From Anaerolineae bacterium (GTDB taxonomy: Bacteria > Chloroflexota > Anaerolineae > Aggregatilineales > UBA2796), in contig JAHBVK010000001.1 in assembly GCA_019637555.1 (NCBI GenBank), positions 248,001 through 312,000 on the forward strand: a stretch of 64,000 bases of DNA. The letters are read 5' to 3'. Position numbers and translations under genes: made by a program. Positions 27,354 through 35,985 of this stretch are shown here, one piece after another (the first letter of the stretch is position 1; the number at the start of each line of letters is the position of its first letter). Under the pieces are notes generated by a model that worked only from the letters and a program-made list of their open reading frames with translations, had not been told where the DNA came from and searched no databases.

Positions 27354-27944
27354 CTACCTGCCGTAACGCAGCCGTGCGATCACCGTTCCTGCACACAGAA
27401 CGAGATAGATTACCGGCACGAGCAATTGAAACAAGATTGCCTGTAAAATTTCACCTGAATCCGGTCCCCGATTACTTGATAGGACGCTGAAGTAGAGCTG
27501 CACCTGTGGACTGAGCAGTGCAGCGATAATTCCGCTGATGATAATTCCCGCTGCTGCCACCAGATAGGTATAACGGCCTCGGCGCTTACCCACCGCGCGA
27601 TTGACCACTTCACCAATGAAGCCACCAATTGGAATCGAGGCAATGATCACTAAGAACAGCGATCCGCCACCGATACGCATCAAGATGTAGGCGATGGGAA
27701 AGTTGAGCGCAAGACTAACTAGCAACGCCACAATGTAATCGCGCGAACTGGCGGTAAAAAACGCGCTCTGCTGCTGATAGACACAGTCGCGACAACGATA
27801 GCCGACCGGCGTTTTCACGGCGCATTTGACGCACATGTAGCGCCCACATTTGTTACATTTCAGACCTGTTTCCACATTGGTATGAACGGCACAGAAGGTC
27901 TTCTCCTCCCCGCTGGCGGTCAGATTGCTCGGCGCGAAAGTCAT
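27354..27944 (-). CDS. B-box zinc-finger membrane protein
   Basis: 196 residues. Residues 15-60 carry a B-box-like zinc finger (FCAVHTNVETGLKCNKCGRY, CAVKTPVGYRCRDC). Four or so transmembrane helices follow (IVALLVSLALNFPIAYILM, LFLVIIASIPIGGFIGEVV, YTYLVAAAGIIISGIIAALL, LLVPVIYLVLCAGTVI). This kind of zinc-finger-plus-membrane protein is common in Chloroflexota; function unknown. It overlaps nadK by 4 bases (ATGA) and precedes recN by 16 bases, suggesting one transcript. Confidence 0.8.
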   Translation of the reverse strand: MTFAPSNLTASGEEKTFCAVHTNVETGLKCNKCGRYMCVKCAVKTPVGYRCRDCVYQQQSAFFTASSRDYIVALLVSLALNFPIAYILMRIGGGSLFLVIIASIPIGGFIGEVVNRAVGKRRGRYTYLVAAAGIIISGIIAALLSPQVQLYFSVLSSNRGPDSGEILQAILFQLLVPVIYLVLCAGTVIARLRYGR

Positions 27945-28849
27945 AAAGTTCCCTCAACTTTACTTTCAGGACGAACACGAGACTGGTAATCACTGCGACG
28001 ACGGACGGGCATCTTTGGCTCCATGCGATCCAGCAGCGAACGATAAAAGTAGTTGTGATCCCGCAGGCGCACGAAACGGCTGCGATGTTCACTGGCATGG
28101 ATAACGACGGCATCATCTTCTTCCAGTTCACAAATGCTATCGCCATCTACTGTCAGCGTTACGTTTGCCGGACGTTCATGGCTTACGACCACCTCAACCG
28201 TCACGCCCTCAGATAGTACCAGTGGTCGATCTAGCGTTAGATGGGGCGCAACAGGCACGACTAGAATCGTCTTAAGTTCTGGCGTCAGTATTGGTCCGCC
28301 TACCGCTAACGAGTACGCCGTCGATCCGGTTGGAGTAGAGACGATTAAGGCGTCGGCATAGTAGGTCGTCGCCCAATCACCATCGATATACATATCCAGC
28401 AGTACCAAGCGTGCCGATGCACCACGTCCGATAACTATATCATTGAGTGCATGTTCACGGCGTAAACAATCCCCATCGCGCCATATCTCTGCACGGATCA
28501 TCATGCGTTCTTCGATCCACATGTTGCCAGCAAGTACCGCATCCAAACTCTGTTCCAAACCGACGGGGTCAGTCTCGGTCAGGAAACCCAGATGCCCAAC
28601 ATTGATTCCCAAAACTGGCACATCAACCATGCCGCATAACCGAGCAACCCGCAGCATCGCGCCATCACCACCGATTGCGATGACCAGATCGCAATCGGGT
28701 AACATAGCCTCAATATCCGCTGGTTCCCACTCGATGCGCTGCCACACCTCAATTCCGCGCCGCTTCAAACTTGTTTCCACCTGTGCTCCAATCGCAGCCG
28801 ATTCGGAACGAAGTGGATGACCTAAAATGCCCACGCGGGAAAGATTCAT
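27941..28849 (-). CDS. nadK: NAD kinase
   Basis: 302 residues from ATG 28849. It phosphorylates NAD to NADP. The GGDG motif is in LVIAIGGDGAMLRVARLCGM, followed by GINVGHLGFLTE and a conserved TPTGSTAYSLAVGGPI stretch. MNLSRVGILGHPLRSESA is a usual N-terminus. AAGG lies about 9 bases upstream; a longer start at 28882 is possible but unlikely. Stop overlaps the B-box gene by 4 bases. Confidence 0.93.
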   Translation of the reverse strand: MNLSRVGILGHPLRSESAAIGAQVETSLKRRGIEVWQRIEWEPADIEAMLPDCDLVIAIGGDGAMLRVARLCGMVDVPVLGINVGHLGFLTETDPVGLEQSLDAVLAGNMWIEERMMIRAEIWRDGDCLRREHALNDIVIGRGASARLVLLDMYIDGDWATTYYADALIVSTPTGSTAYSLAVGGPILTPELKTILVVPVAPHLTLDRPLVLSEGVTVEVVVSHERPANVTLTVDGDSICELEEDDAVVIHASEHRSRFVRLRDHNYFYRSLLDRMEPKMPVRRRSDYQSRVRPESKVEGTL

Positions 28850-28931
28850 GCTGCTGCCCTTACTAGTCTTTCGTCTATACAAACCTAGACGCTAGATCGT
28901 AAACCTGTTTTACCCAATTATTGTGCGTATC

Positions 28932-29507
28932 TCATGTAGTTAATTCAGCACTAATCAGATCGCCACGCTTGCGGCTGATGTCGCACAGCGCGTTGCCTAC
29001 TGATCGATGCACATACTCACTGTGATCCGCCCGTAGATCACTGAGCCAACGGATTGCCACCTCTGGATGCTGCTTGAAGTACGGGCGCGTCGTCCGGATT
29101 CGCAGTCCTTCCGTCACGGCGCGGCGCACATTCGGGTGCGGATCAACTAACCACCCGCGGCTGACAGCTAATGATTGCTCGTAGCCGTTATCTCGACAAT
29201 AAGTGTCGAATGCTTGCGCCAGAATCTCTTGCACTCGCCAATCAGGATCGCGGCTAACTATCTGACGCAGAATCGTCAAGGATTCCAGTCTTCCAGCCGC
29301 GCAATCACCCCACAGAAAGGTTGCTAACATTCGCGCCTGTTCTACCTGACTTCCAAACAGCGCCAACGCTATTTGCAGGCGATCCTCGATTTTGTACTGC
29401 TCCCTAATCTCAGTGGCGGCAGCACGAATATCTGTAAATCCGTGTGGCGTGGTGCGTACCCGTTCGATCAATCCAGCTCTCGTACTGTCTATATCTGGCT
29501 GTGTCAT
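28932..29507 (-). CDS. HEAT-repeat protein, AlkD-like
   Basis: 191 residues, all helical. Repeated helix pairs (ARMLATFLWGDCAAGRLES, DPDWRVQEILAQAFDTYC, DPHPNVRRAVTEGLRIRTTR, HSEYVHRSVGNALCDISRKR) match DNA-alkylation-repair-type HEAT proteins. The W-G-D pattern in LWGDCAAG resembles that family. AAAAGG sits 6 bases before the ATG. Whether it has glycosylase activity cannot be seen. Confidence 0.65.
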   Translation of the reverse strand: MTQPDIDSTRAGLIERVRTTPHGFTDIRAAATEIREQYKIEDRLQIALALFGSQVEQARMLATFLWGDCAAGRLESLTILRQIVSRDPDWRVQEILAQAFDTYCRDNGYEQSLAVSRGWLVDPHPNVRRAVTEGLRIRTTRPYFKQHPEVAIRWLSDLRADHSEYVHRSVGNALCDISRKRGDLISAELTT

Positions 29508-29626
29508 GAGAACCTTTTATCACGCACACCAATTATAGACGATCCAATGTGTGTGTGATGGGTTAATTATACGAACATGCGTTCTGATGAACAAGTCTAA
29601 AGTGAGTTTTTCAGGTTACAGGAATC

Positions 29627-29660
29627 TAAAAAGTGAGAGGGAGTTCACCTCCCTCTCACT
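29627..29660 (-). terminator. Rho-independent terminator for the gene at 29713
   Basis: Stem GTGAGAGGGAG (29633-29643) and CTCCCTCTCAC (29649-29659) with loop TTCAC, extended by an A-T pair. Read on the minus strand it is followed by TTTTT. Confidence 0.85.
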
Positions 29661-29712
29661 GTCGATGCTATACACCCCGTTGTGGTAGCACCCGCTTGCT
29701 ACTAATCGCTAA

Positions 29713-30171
29713 CTACATCGGACGGAAGACATAGATCAACCCGCAATCGACAAATCCGGCGATAGGCGTGGGATTGCCCAGTCCGTTATCGAACAGGTGC
29801 AGCACCACGACGACGCGATAGACGCCCTCGCCAATCGCGCCCGCCGCGACGTTGACGTTCTCAGCATACTCGCGGTGTGGGCTGGCAGGGAAGCCCAACA
29901 GTGGCGTGGACAGCGTGTTCACCGTCACCATCGGTAGGGCGATGTCCGCACCCGGACCCATGCGCTCCAAGAACACGCGGATCTGGAAGTTGGCATTCAG
30001 CCATGCCGTCAGCGCACCGGACATCTTCCACTTCACCGTCACGCCCCAATCCTGATCGGTGCGGATGGTGTTGCTGGGTGGATACTGAGGTCCGGGAGTG
30101 CTTGCCTCAAACGTGTAAGCGTCAAGGCTACCAGTGTAGGAAGTCAGATTGGTTTCAATAGGAATAGACAT
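29713..30171 (-). CDS. Small beta-rich protein of unknown function
   Basis: 152 residues, no signal peptide or membrane helix. The composition points to a beta-sandwich (DWGVTVKWKMSGALTAWLNA, NVNVAAGAIGEGVYRVVVVL). A strong AAGGAG lies upstream of ATG 30171 and a terminator follows, so it is a single-gene unit. The GC content looks higher than in its neighbours, perhaps from a different source (inference). No family recognised. Confidence 0.7.
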   Translation of the reverse strand: MSIPIETNLTSYTGSLDAYTFEASTPGPQYPPSNTIRTDQDWGVTVKWKMSGALTAWLNANFQIRVFLERMGPGADIALPMVTVNTLSTPLLGFPASPHREYAENVNVAAGAIGEGVYRVVVVLHLFDNGLGNPTPIAGFVDCGLIYVFRPM

Positions 30172-30414
30172 ACTCTCTCGCTCCTTCTTGCCTGAGATAC
30201 ACCTGAGATTGCGCTCCCTACCGCGCGAGTGGAAGTGATGTTGTTACATACTCGCACGGTGGGCGTCGGGCTTCTTGCTGCGATTGTGCTGCTTCGCCTC
30301 AGTCCGCCGTTGACAAGCACTATTGAAGCACCTGTTTTTACGAAGTTCGCTTTTTCCCAATATTTTGGGAATTTCAGGTTTTGGAGCAGGTTTGGACGCC
30401 GTACCAGAGCCGAT
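30172..30414. other. Intergenic region without gene
   Basis: 243 bases. A short palindrome CCCAATATTTTGGG lies around 30357-30370. TTGACA occurs near 30310 on the plus strand but no -10 or gene follows. Presumably holds the promoter of the 29713 gene and the end of the permease transcript. Confidence 0.35.
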
Positions 30415-31305
30415 TTAGCTTTTGTCGTTTAACTCACGTGACATACGTTTTTCGATCTGCTTGACGACCAGCGAGAGGAGTAAAGTCATAACTAGATAGA
30501 GGTAAGCCACGACATTGTAGCTTTCGATCACGCGATAAGTGTTAGCGGCGTTAAGCGTCGCTAGACGCGTGATGTCTTGCACGCCGAGCGCAGACACGAG
30601 CGACGAATCCTTAAGCATGGCGATAAAGTCATTGCCTAGTGGCGGCAGTACGCGACGGATCGCTTGTGGCAGCACGATGTAGCGCATCGCCTGCCAGTAG
30701 CTCATCCCCAACGCCCGCCCCGCTTCCATCTGCCCGACTTCAATCGATTCGATGCCAGCGCGGAAAATCTCGGCAATGAAGGCGGAATAGGCAATCGTCA
30801 GGGCGATGACCACACGCACAGTGTTATCGATGTCGCGCAAAACCAAGCCTTCGAGCGCGCTACCCAAGCCTAACAGTGGCGTGATCGGTGTCTCGATGAT
30901 CCAACGCCCGATACCGTTCAACCACTGCACCAATACGGGAAATCCAACAAAGGCGATATACAACAGCAGCACTAGAGTCGGCACACCGCGCAGAATTTCC
31001 ACGTAGAAGCTGGCAATCTGATAGATAAAGAAATTTCGAGAGACGCGCCCAAGGGCGATGATTAGCCCCAAAATGACGGAGAAAGTGTAAGCGAGGAAGG
31101 TGACTGTAAGTGTGATGCCAATGCCGCGTCCGACGATCCTAAGAATGTTGCTGTAAGTCTCGTCGGTGGTGAAATACCACGCCAGCAGCACGCCGAGGAT
31201 CGCGGCGACGACTGCCCACCAGGGCCAGCGGCTGAACGTATCCGCGAAGGGTAGCGTGAACCGTCTTTTGGTGATGTCTAAATCAGTTGAGTCAGGGGGC
31301 TGCAT
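30415..31305 (-). CDS. Amino-acid ABC transporter permease
   Basis: About 296 residues of the HisM/GlnP type. Several membrane helices are evident (WWAVVAAILGVLLAWYF, GIGITLTVTFLAYTFSVILG, GVPTLVLLLYIAFVGFPVLV). The EAA loop reads EAGRALGMSYWQAMRYIVLP, which contacts the ATPase. Start taken at ATG 31305; TTG at 31317 is also possible. It lies 80 bases downstream of the binding protein gene. The ATP-binding subunit is not in this window. Confidence 0.9.
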   Translation of the reverse strand: MQPPDSTDLDITKRRFTLPFADTFSRWPWWAVVAAILGVLLAWYFTTDETYSNILRIVGRGIGITLTVTFLAYTFSVILGLIIALGRVSRNFFIYQIASFYVEILRGVPTLVLLLYIAFVGFPVLVQWLNGIGRWIIETPITPLLGLGSALEGLVLRDIDNTVRVVIALTIAYSAFIAEIFRAGIESIEVGQMEAGRALGMSYWQAMRYIVLPQAIRRVLPPLGNDFIAMLKDSSLVSALGVQDITRLATLNAANTYRVIESYNVVAYLYLVMTLLLSLVVKQIEKRMSRELNDKS

Positions 31306-31385
31306 GAGGAATCCCAATGGCTTGAGGTAAGCGTTGGGAGCAAGAGAATATCCTCACTCCCAACGGACAAAGTTAATGAACTGAC

Positions 31386-32225
31386 CTAACTCTTACCGGG
31401 ATCATACAGGAAGAACCATTTGTTCTCCAGATACGCCAGATAACCATCCGCCTTCATCGAGGCAATTGCCGCATTCACAGAGGCGACCAACTCGCTGCCC
31501 TTAGGGAAGATGAACCCGAAGGTATCACTGCCCAGTAAGGCATCCAGCAGTTTCAACTTGCCAGCGTTTGCACCAATGAAACCACGTCCCGATGCATTAT
31601 CGGAGATCACGGCATCCACGTCGCCATTCAGCAGCGCCTGTACCGAAAGACCGTAGTTCTCATAAAGTACAATGCGCGGACTATCCTCACCAAGTTCGAG
31701 GTTGTAGGCGGCGGTATAGAAGCCCGTCGTGCCAGCCTGTGCGCCGATCTTCAGATCGGGGTTCGCCTTGAAGCTGTCGCCATCGATGAAACGATCTTCA
31801 TCGGCACGGACAAGGAAGCGCTGTTCGGAGGTGAGATAGGGATCGGAGAAGTCAACGATCTCTTTGCGCTCGTCGGTGATGCTGATGCCCACCATACCAA
31901 CGTCATACTGCTTCTGGCGAATCGCTTCGATCATGCCATCCCAAGCAGTCTCTTCCCACTCCAGCGTGCAATTGAGGCGCTTGCAGATTTCGCCCCACAG
32001 TTCGTATTCCATGCCCGCGGCTTTATTGTCGTTGCCAGCGTCTTTGAAGATCAGCGGCGTGTAGTCGAACGAGGAAACCGCGACGACTTTCTGACCTGCC
32101 AGATCAGGCAGAATCGCAGGTACGCGGGTCGGATCGCCCTGTGCGCGGGCGACCAGACCCACACCCGATATGCTGATGACTAACGTCAGAGCCAACAGCA
32201 ACACTAAACGCTTACGCAGTTGCAT
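31386..32225 (-). CDS. Amino-acid ABC transporter substrate-binding protein
   Basis: About 279 residues with a signal peptide ([20 protein letters not shown]). The family 3 solute-binding pattern is clear: [40 protein letters not shown] and [18 protein letters not shown], a hallmark of polar amino-acid binders. GGAGGGG lies 11 bases before ATG 32225. No lipobox Cys is seen, so export rather than lipid anchoring is expected. It pairs with the permease at 30415. Confidence 0.9.
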   Translation of the reverse strand: MQLRKRLVLLLALTLVISISGVGLVARAQGDPTRVPAILPDLAGQKVVAVSSFDYTPLIFKDAGNDNKAAGMEYELWGEICKRLNCTLEWEETAWDGMIEAIRQKQYDVGMVGISITDERKEIVDFSDPYLTSEQRFLVRADEDRFIDGDSFKANPDLKIGAQAGTTGFYTAAYNLELGEDSPRIVLYENYGLSVQALLNGDVDAVISDNASGRGFIGANAGKLKLLDALLGSDTFGFIFPKGSELVASVNAAIASMKADGYLAYLENKWFFLYDPGKS

Positions 32226-32296
32226 AAAGTAAAGCCCCTCCAGTGGTGATAAGTCAATTTTCCGATGAGAGCATCGACTATACCACGTAGCGGCGC

Positions 32297-33271
32297 TTAC
32301 TCCCATTCTATCGGGTCTTTAGGATAAGCGTATTTGCTCCACATCTGATCAAGGATGTCCAGCGGTTCGCTATCGACGCCCTGCTTGGAGAAGTATTCAC
32401 ACACACGCTCGATGTCACGCTGCAAGATGAAGCGCGCATTCGAGTTGCTGTGCAGATTCGACACCTGCGGAAAGTCTATGAAGGTGATCTCACCTTCCCA
32501 GTACAGGATGTTGTAGGCGGAAAGGTCGCCGTGAATCATCTCATGTTGCAGCATCAGATCGATGTTGCGGATCACTTCGTCGAACAGTGGCTGCGCTTCT
32601 TCCGCTTCCAGTTTCAACTCACTGAGCAGGGGAGCAGGGTTGATCGGCTCACCGTAGTAGCTCATCAAAATCGCGTTTTCAGCGACAGCATGAGGCTGTG
32701 GAACCGCCGCGCCGACGTTGAACAACGTCTTCAGCGTGACGAACTCATGCAGCAGCCATGACTGATGTGATACTTGTGCGCCGTAATTCGTTTTCTTGTT
32801 CACGGCACGCATTAAGCGGTGATCAGTTTCCTTCGCCGCACGCCCCTGATCCGTCAGGATTTGCCGCCCTTCCTGATACATCTTGTCGTTACGCAGTTGG
32901 CGGAACATGCGAGGGCGGTACACCTTCGCTGCCACTAACTCCGTACCGACAGATGGGTGTGCGCGGCAGCAGTAGACACTCGCCTCTTTGCCACCCTTGA
33001 CTAACGCCAGCACATCCGTGATCAACTGCTGATCGTAGAAGGCTGTTAGCGAGGAGAGCAACCAGCCCGCTTCGTAGCGCGACGGCTGATATGTTGGTTT
33101 GAATCCTGTCTCCAAGCCCTGCGTATCGGCGATTTCGTTCTTGATCTGATGTTCCATGTCTTGCTGACGATGGGTTAGCTTGGTCGGCTTGCGTTGAATC
33201 TTGCGATCACGTTTTTCGTATTTGGCAGCTGTACGCTGCTCGTAGAACTCGTAGTCATCTAAACGAGACAA
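32297..33271 (-). CDS. RIO1-family serine kinase
   Basis: 324 residues. RIO motifs: [14 protein letters not shown] as the ATP loop, [13 protein letters not shown] with the Lys, [14 protein letters not shown] with the catalytic Asp and ITFIDFPQ as the metal motif. The basic N-terminus ([19 protein letters not shown]) may bind RNA. RIO1 kinases act in ribosome maturation in archaea and eukaryotes; the bacterial role is poorly known. It appears to start at TTG 33271 with AGGGG 9 bases upstream. A 320-base leader with its own promoter precedes it. The SBP gene begins 71 bases downstream. Confidence 0.88.
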   Translation of the reverse strand: MSRLDDYEFYEQRTAAKYEKRDRKIQRKPTKLTHRQQDMEHQIKNEIADTQGLETGFKPTYQPSRYEAGWLLSSLTAFYDQQLITDVLALVKGGKEASVYCCRAHPSVGTELVAAKVYRPRMFRQLRNDKMYQEGRQILTDQGRAAKETDHRLMRAVNKKTNYGAQVSHQSWLLHEFVTLKTLFNVGAAVPQPHAVAENAILMSYYGEPINPAPLLSELKLEAEEAQPLFDEVIRNIDLMLQHEMIHGDLSAYNILYWEGEITFIDFPQVSNLHSNSNARFILQRDIERVCEYFSKQGVDSEPLDILDQMWSKYAYPKDPIEWE

Positions 33272-33593
33272 GGTTGGAATCCCCTATTGCAGGTATTCGA
33301 AAGTATGCAATTCGCACTGATGAAGTAGCTTCTTGGGGGGAGAATCCAACAAGAGCGATCAATCCCCTCAACCGACAGGTGATGAACCGTCAGCGAGGTA
33401 ACGCCCTAAAACAGCCGCCGCTTAGCCTAATTGTGAGGACTGGAAACGGAGAATTAACGCCGCGAAGTCAACTCAGCAGAAGCAGCAATCAGCATGCGAA
33501 GGCGAAACCTTGCCGACCTTGGTTTTCACTTGGACTGCCATATCACATGCCTCGCTTTCATAGTCACCGCTGAAAGGTGATGAGAAGTTTTCA
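33272..33593 (-). promoter_or_regulatory. Long, possibly regulatory leader of the RIO1 kinase gene
   Basis: About 320 bases from the predicted start near 33593 to the RIO1 start codon. It holds a small hairpin (TCACC/GGTGA, 33564-33580) and a 22-codon open frame at 33473-33541. Near the end, the ribosome-binding stretch GGGGATTCCAAC (minus strand, 33273-33284) is complementary, with a small bulge, to GTTGGATTCTCCCC (33337-33350). Such a stem would hide the ribosome-binding site. It does not resemble a riboswitch or RNA class I know. A plus-strand open frame across it looks like a shadow. Confidence 0.5.
33473..33541 (-). CDS. 22-residue Cys-rich peptide in the RIO1 leader
   Basis: Minus-strand ATG at 33541, stop at 33473-33475. 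GAGG lies 8 bases upstream. The peptide begins MAVQVKTKVGKV and ends SPSHADCCFC, with three Cys in the last four residues. It lies about 50 bases after the predicted transcription start and 200 bases before the kinase. It may be an upstream regulatory peptide, a tiny metal-binding peptide, or chance. No modifying enzyme is adjacent. Confidence 0.4.
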   Translation of the reverse strand: MAVQVKTKVGKVSPSHADCCFC

Positions 33594-33599
33594 GAGGTC

Positions 33600-33629
33600 A
33601 CTATAGCACAGGATTTCTAGCCAAGTCAA
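33600..33629 (-). promoter_or_regulatory. Near-consensus promoter for the RIO1 leader
   Basis: Minus-strand TTGACT (33624-33629) and TATAGT (33600-33605) are separated by 18 bases. Confidence 0.7.
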
Positions 33630-33651
33630 TCCTACTGAAGAAGGATATTGT

Positions 33652-34743
33652 TCAGCGCAAGATGAGAATATCTAGCGTCGCGCTGCGCTCCATGATTTCC
33701 TCAGCCAGTGATAGTCGTCCCCATAACATGCCGCGCTTACGCCGCGTTCGACCAACCACTACTCTAGATACATCATATTGTGCTGCGACATTGACTAAGG
33801 TGTCCGCGATTTTTTCGCCAGCGACAATCAGAATTTCTGCACCTAACTCTTTGGCAAGGTGCAAATGTGCCTTGATGCGATCCTGTGCTTCTCGACCTAA
33901 CTGCGCCTCATCAGGCAATTGCACATGCACAGCTAACCATGTAGTATGCAACTCATCGGCAAGTTGATGTGTAGCGCGGAGCAGTCGTTCGTTGCTTGGG
34001 CTACTGCTAATGCCGACCATGATGCGCGACGATCCCGACCATGCATCAACGCGCGGTTTAAGCGGAGTTATGCGTTGCACATCTTCATCAATCCGGTTTG
34101 CAGCTACGCGAAGTGCTAATTCGCGCAAAGTGACCAGAGTTGCTGGCTTGAAAAAATCATCAATCTCGCGGTGCTGTAATGTACCGGTTTTGCTGGCTTT
34201 CAAACGCTTTGACAGGCGGTTTAGCAATTCTTCGGGATCAAGATCAACTAGCCGGATGGACGTCGCCATCTCCAGAACCACATCAGGTACTTGTTCACGC
34301 ACGGCAATTCCGGTGATTTCCTCGACAGCTTGCGCCACACTGCTTACATGCTGTACGTTCATCGTCGTGTATACACTGATACCCGCCTGCAGCAGTTCGA
34401 TCACATCTTGATAGCGTTTGGCGTTGCGCGTCCCCGGTACGTTGGAGTGCGCCAAATCGTCAATAAGTACGATTTGCGGATGACGGCGCAGAATGGCGTT
34501 GAGGTCGATCTCCTTAAGATGAACGCTTTGATACTCCACATCATGCAAGGGGATCACTTCAAGTCCGTCAAGCAGTTCGGTGAATTCGGGTCTATCATGG
34601 GCGTCCACCAGCCCAATGACCACATCAACACCTTCGCTGCGGCGCTCTTGTGCCGCATCCACCATCGCCCATGTCTTGCCAACTCCGGGCGCTGCGCCAA
34701 AGAAAATGTGTAACTGCCCTGCTGTTGAAGATGAATGCACCAT
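33652..34743 (-). CDS. Stand-alone KdpD N-terminal domain with universal-stress domain
   Basis: About 363 residues from ATG 34743 (TTG 34779 is possible). Residues 10-210 are the KdpD sensor domain: GQLHIFFGAAPGVGKTWAMV with Walker A, IGLVDAHDRPE, VLIDDLAHSNVPGTRN and YTTMNVQHVSS. Residues 230-363 form a UspA-like domain (IMVGISSSPSNERLLR, VVVGRTRRKRG). The membrane and histidine-kinase parts of full KdpD are absent, and no kdpE is adjacent. It stands divergent to a short unknown gene and near a KimA-like transporter, so a role in potassium or c-di-AMP response is a reasonable inference. Confidence 0.85.
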   Translation of the reverse strand: MVHSSSTAGQLHIFFGAAPGVGKTWAMVDAAQERRSEGVDVVIGLVDAHDRPEFTELLDGLEVIPLHDVEYQSVHLKEIDLNAILRRHPQIVLIDDLAHSNVPGTRNAKRYQDVIELLQAGISVYTTMNVQHVSSVAQAVEEITGIAVREQVPDVVLEMATSIRLVDLDPEELLNRLSKRLKASKTGTLQHREIDDFFKPATLVTLRELALRVAANRIDEDVQRITPLKPRVDAWSGSSRIMVGISSSPSNERLLRATHQLADELHTTWLAVHVQLPDEAQLGREAQDRIKAHLHLAKELGAEILIVAGEKIADTLVNVAAQYDVSRVVVGRTRRKRGMLWGRLSLAEEIMERSATLDILILR

Positions 34744-34832
34744 AGCGGTTGATGAATGCCTTTTCGATATTGTGGTCAATGTGTCATAAAATGGAGAGCT
34801 TGCCTTTGCAAGTTTCCTGCTGATTGAACTAG

Positions 34833-35774
34833 ATGGGGCATCCAGTGACTACGGAGACGCCCGCACAACGCCTAGAGAAATTACGCTACGAATTAGAGTG
34901 GGCGGAGTCGGTGAACGCGGCGCAGCCGCATCAGATTCTGAGCGACTTCCGCGCGTTTGCGCACGCCTTAACCACAATGCTCACGACACCAAACTCCGTA
35001 CACAAGATCGCCTTACCGGCAGCCCTTGTTTCGACAGAGACTCCACAGCGAATTCTACACACCTCACAACCGCTGATCCTTGGGCAGCGCAGTTTGCTCA
35101 ATATTTGGCGCGGTGGCGATGCGCAGGAACAACTGCTCAAAACGCTACTCGCATGGTCCGATCAGACCGATCCCGCGATAGGGCAAATCAGCCGATTTGT
35201 CTGCTACCTCACCGCCGAGAACCTACTTGTCAACATTATCCCCGACACACTTGAGATCCAGTCTCTACAAGCTTTCGACCTCAAAAAGCGTCGTGTGATC
35301 GAAAGCGATGGTACCGCAGTTGTCGCCGCATTGATTGGTCACATGCAAACACTGCGACTAGTGGAACGTCTCTATCCCGGCTGGATCAGTAGTGACATCT
35401 ACACTGAAAAACATGCTGCCCTCGCCACTGCCATAACGGTGCAAGGACGCGGTCTAGTGCACGAGCAAATGACGGAACTCATCGCCGATCTGACGGCTGC
35501 ATGGCAATCCGGCAAGATTGCACGGAGCTTGACTTTACTCATCCCGTTCCTCAATGAGCATCAATATAGCCTCGATACCTACCGTCTGGTTGTTGTTCCC
35601 ACCTCGCGCATTCCTTTCCAGCCAGCGTTCGTAGTCAGTGCCTGTCGACTTGCCGAGCGCGAAATTCGTAACAATCCGAACTACGCGCAAACCACTCGTT
35701 GGCAGATCATCAGTGAACTGGACCGCTTGGCGCAAGCCTTCGAGCAAAGTACGCAGACCACACTTTCAGTATAA
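34833..35774 (+). CDS. Protein of unknown function
   Basis: 313 residues, no signal peptide or membrane helix. Mixed alpha/beta composition with helical N- and C-terminal parts (RLEKLRYELEWAESVNAAQP, WQIISELDRLAQAFEQSTQ). No motif recognised. It is read divergently from the KdpD-like gene and lies about 210 bases upstream of the KimA-like transporter on the same strand. Confidence 0.65.
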   Translation: MGHPVTTETPAQRLEKLRYELEWAESVNAAQPHQILSDFRAFAHALTTMLTTPNSVHKIALPAALVSTETPQRILHTSQPLILGQRSLLNIWRGGDAQEQLLKTLLAWSDQTDPAIGQISRFVCYLTAENLLVNIIPDTLEIQSLQAFDLKKRRVIESDGTAVVAALIGHMQTLRLVERLYPGWISSDIYTEKHAALATAITVQGRGLVHEQMTELIADLTAAWQSGKIARSLTLLIPFLNEHQYSLDTYRLVVVPTSRIPFQPAFVVSACRLAEREIRNNPNYAQTTRWQIISELDRLAQAFEQSTQTTLSV

Positions 35775-35908
35775 ATTCACAATAGTCACAGAGATATCTC
35801 CATTTGTGGCACTTTGTACAACTTTACCTTCAAGCGTCAGGGGAACGTCAAAACCTTGATGTTTTCTTGACTAGTATTGGGCGTACTCTGATCTACGATT
35901 TACGGGCG

Positions 35909-35926
35909 AAGGAGCTATGGCTCCTT
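35909..35926 (+). other. Leader hairpin before the transporter gene
   Basis: AAGGAGC (35909-35915) pairs with GCTCCTT (35920-35926) around TATG, 60 bases before the transporter start. No U-tract. I looked for features of the ydaO c-di-AMP riboswitch, which often precedes related transporters, and did not find them. Confidence 0.35.
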
Positions 35927-35985
35927 AGAGAGTTCCTAAAAGTGCGTAAAAAATCCATCAATGGGACCGCGCACATGGAGTGGTT

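Noticed and set aside
30305..30340. TTGACA as a plus-strand promoter
   Set aside because: No acceptable -10 at the right distance and no plus-strand gene downstream.
33274..33573. Plus-strand 99-codon frame in the RIO1 leader
   Set aside because: Opposite to a strong minus-strand promoter, no ribosome site and no protein-like composition.
33272..33600. Possible tmRNA, RNase P RNA or 6S RNA
   Set aside because: No tRNA-like ends, tag-peptide frame or RNase P core motifs were found on either strand.
35775..35985. c-di-AMP (ydaO) riboswitch before the KimA-like transporter
   Set aside because: Only a simple 7-bp hairpin is present; the conserved ydaO blocks are not seen.
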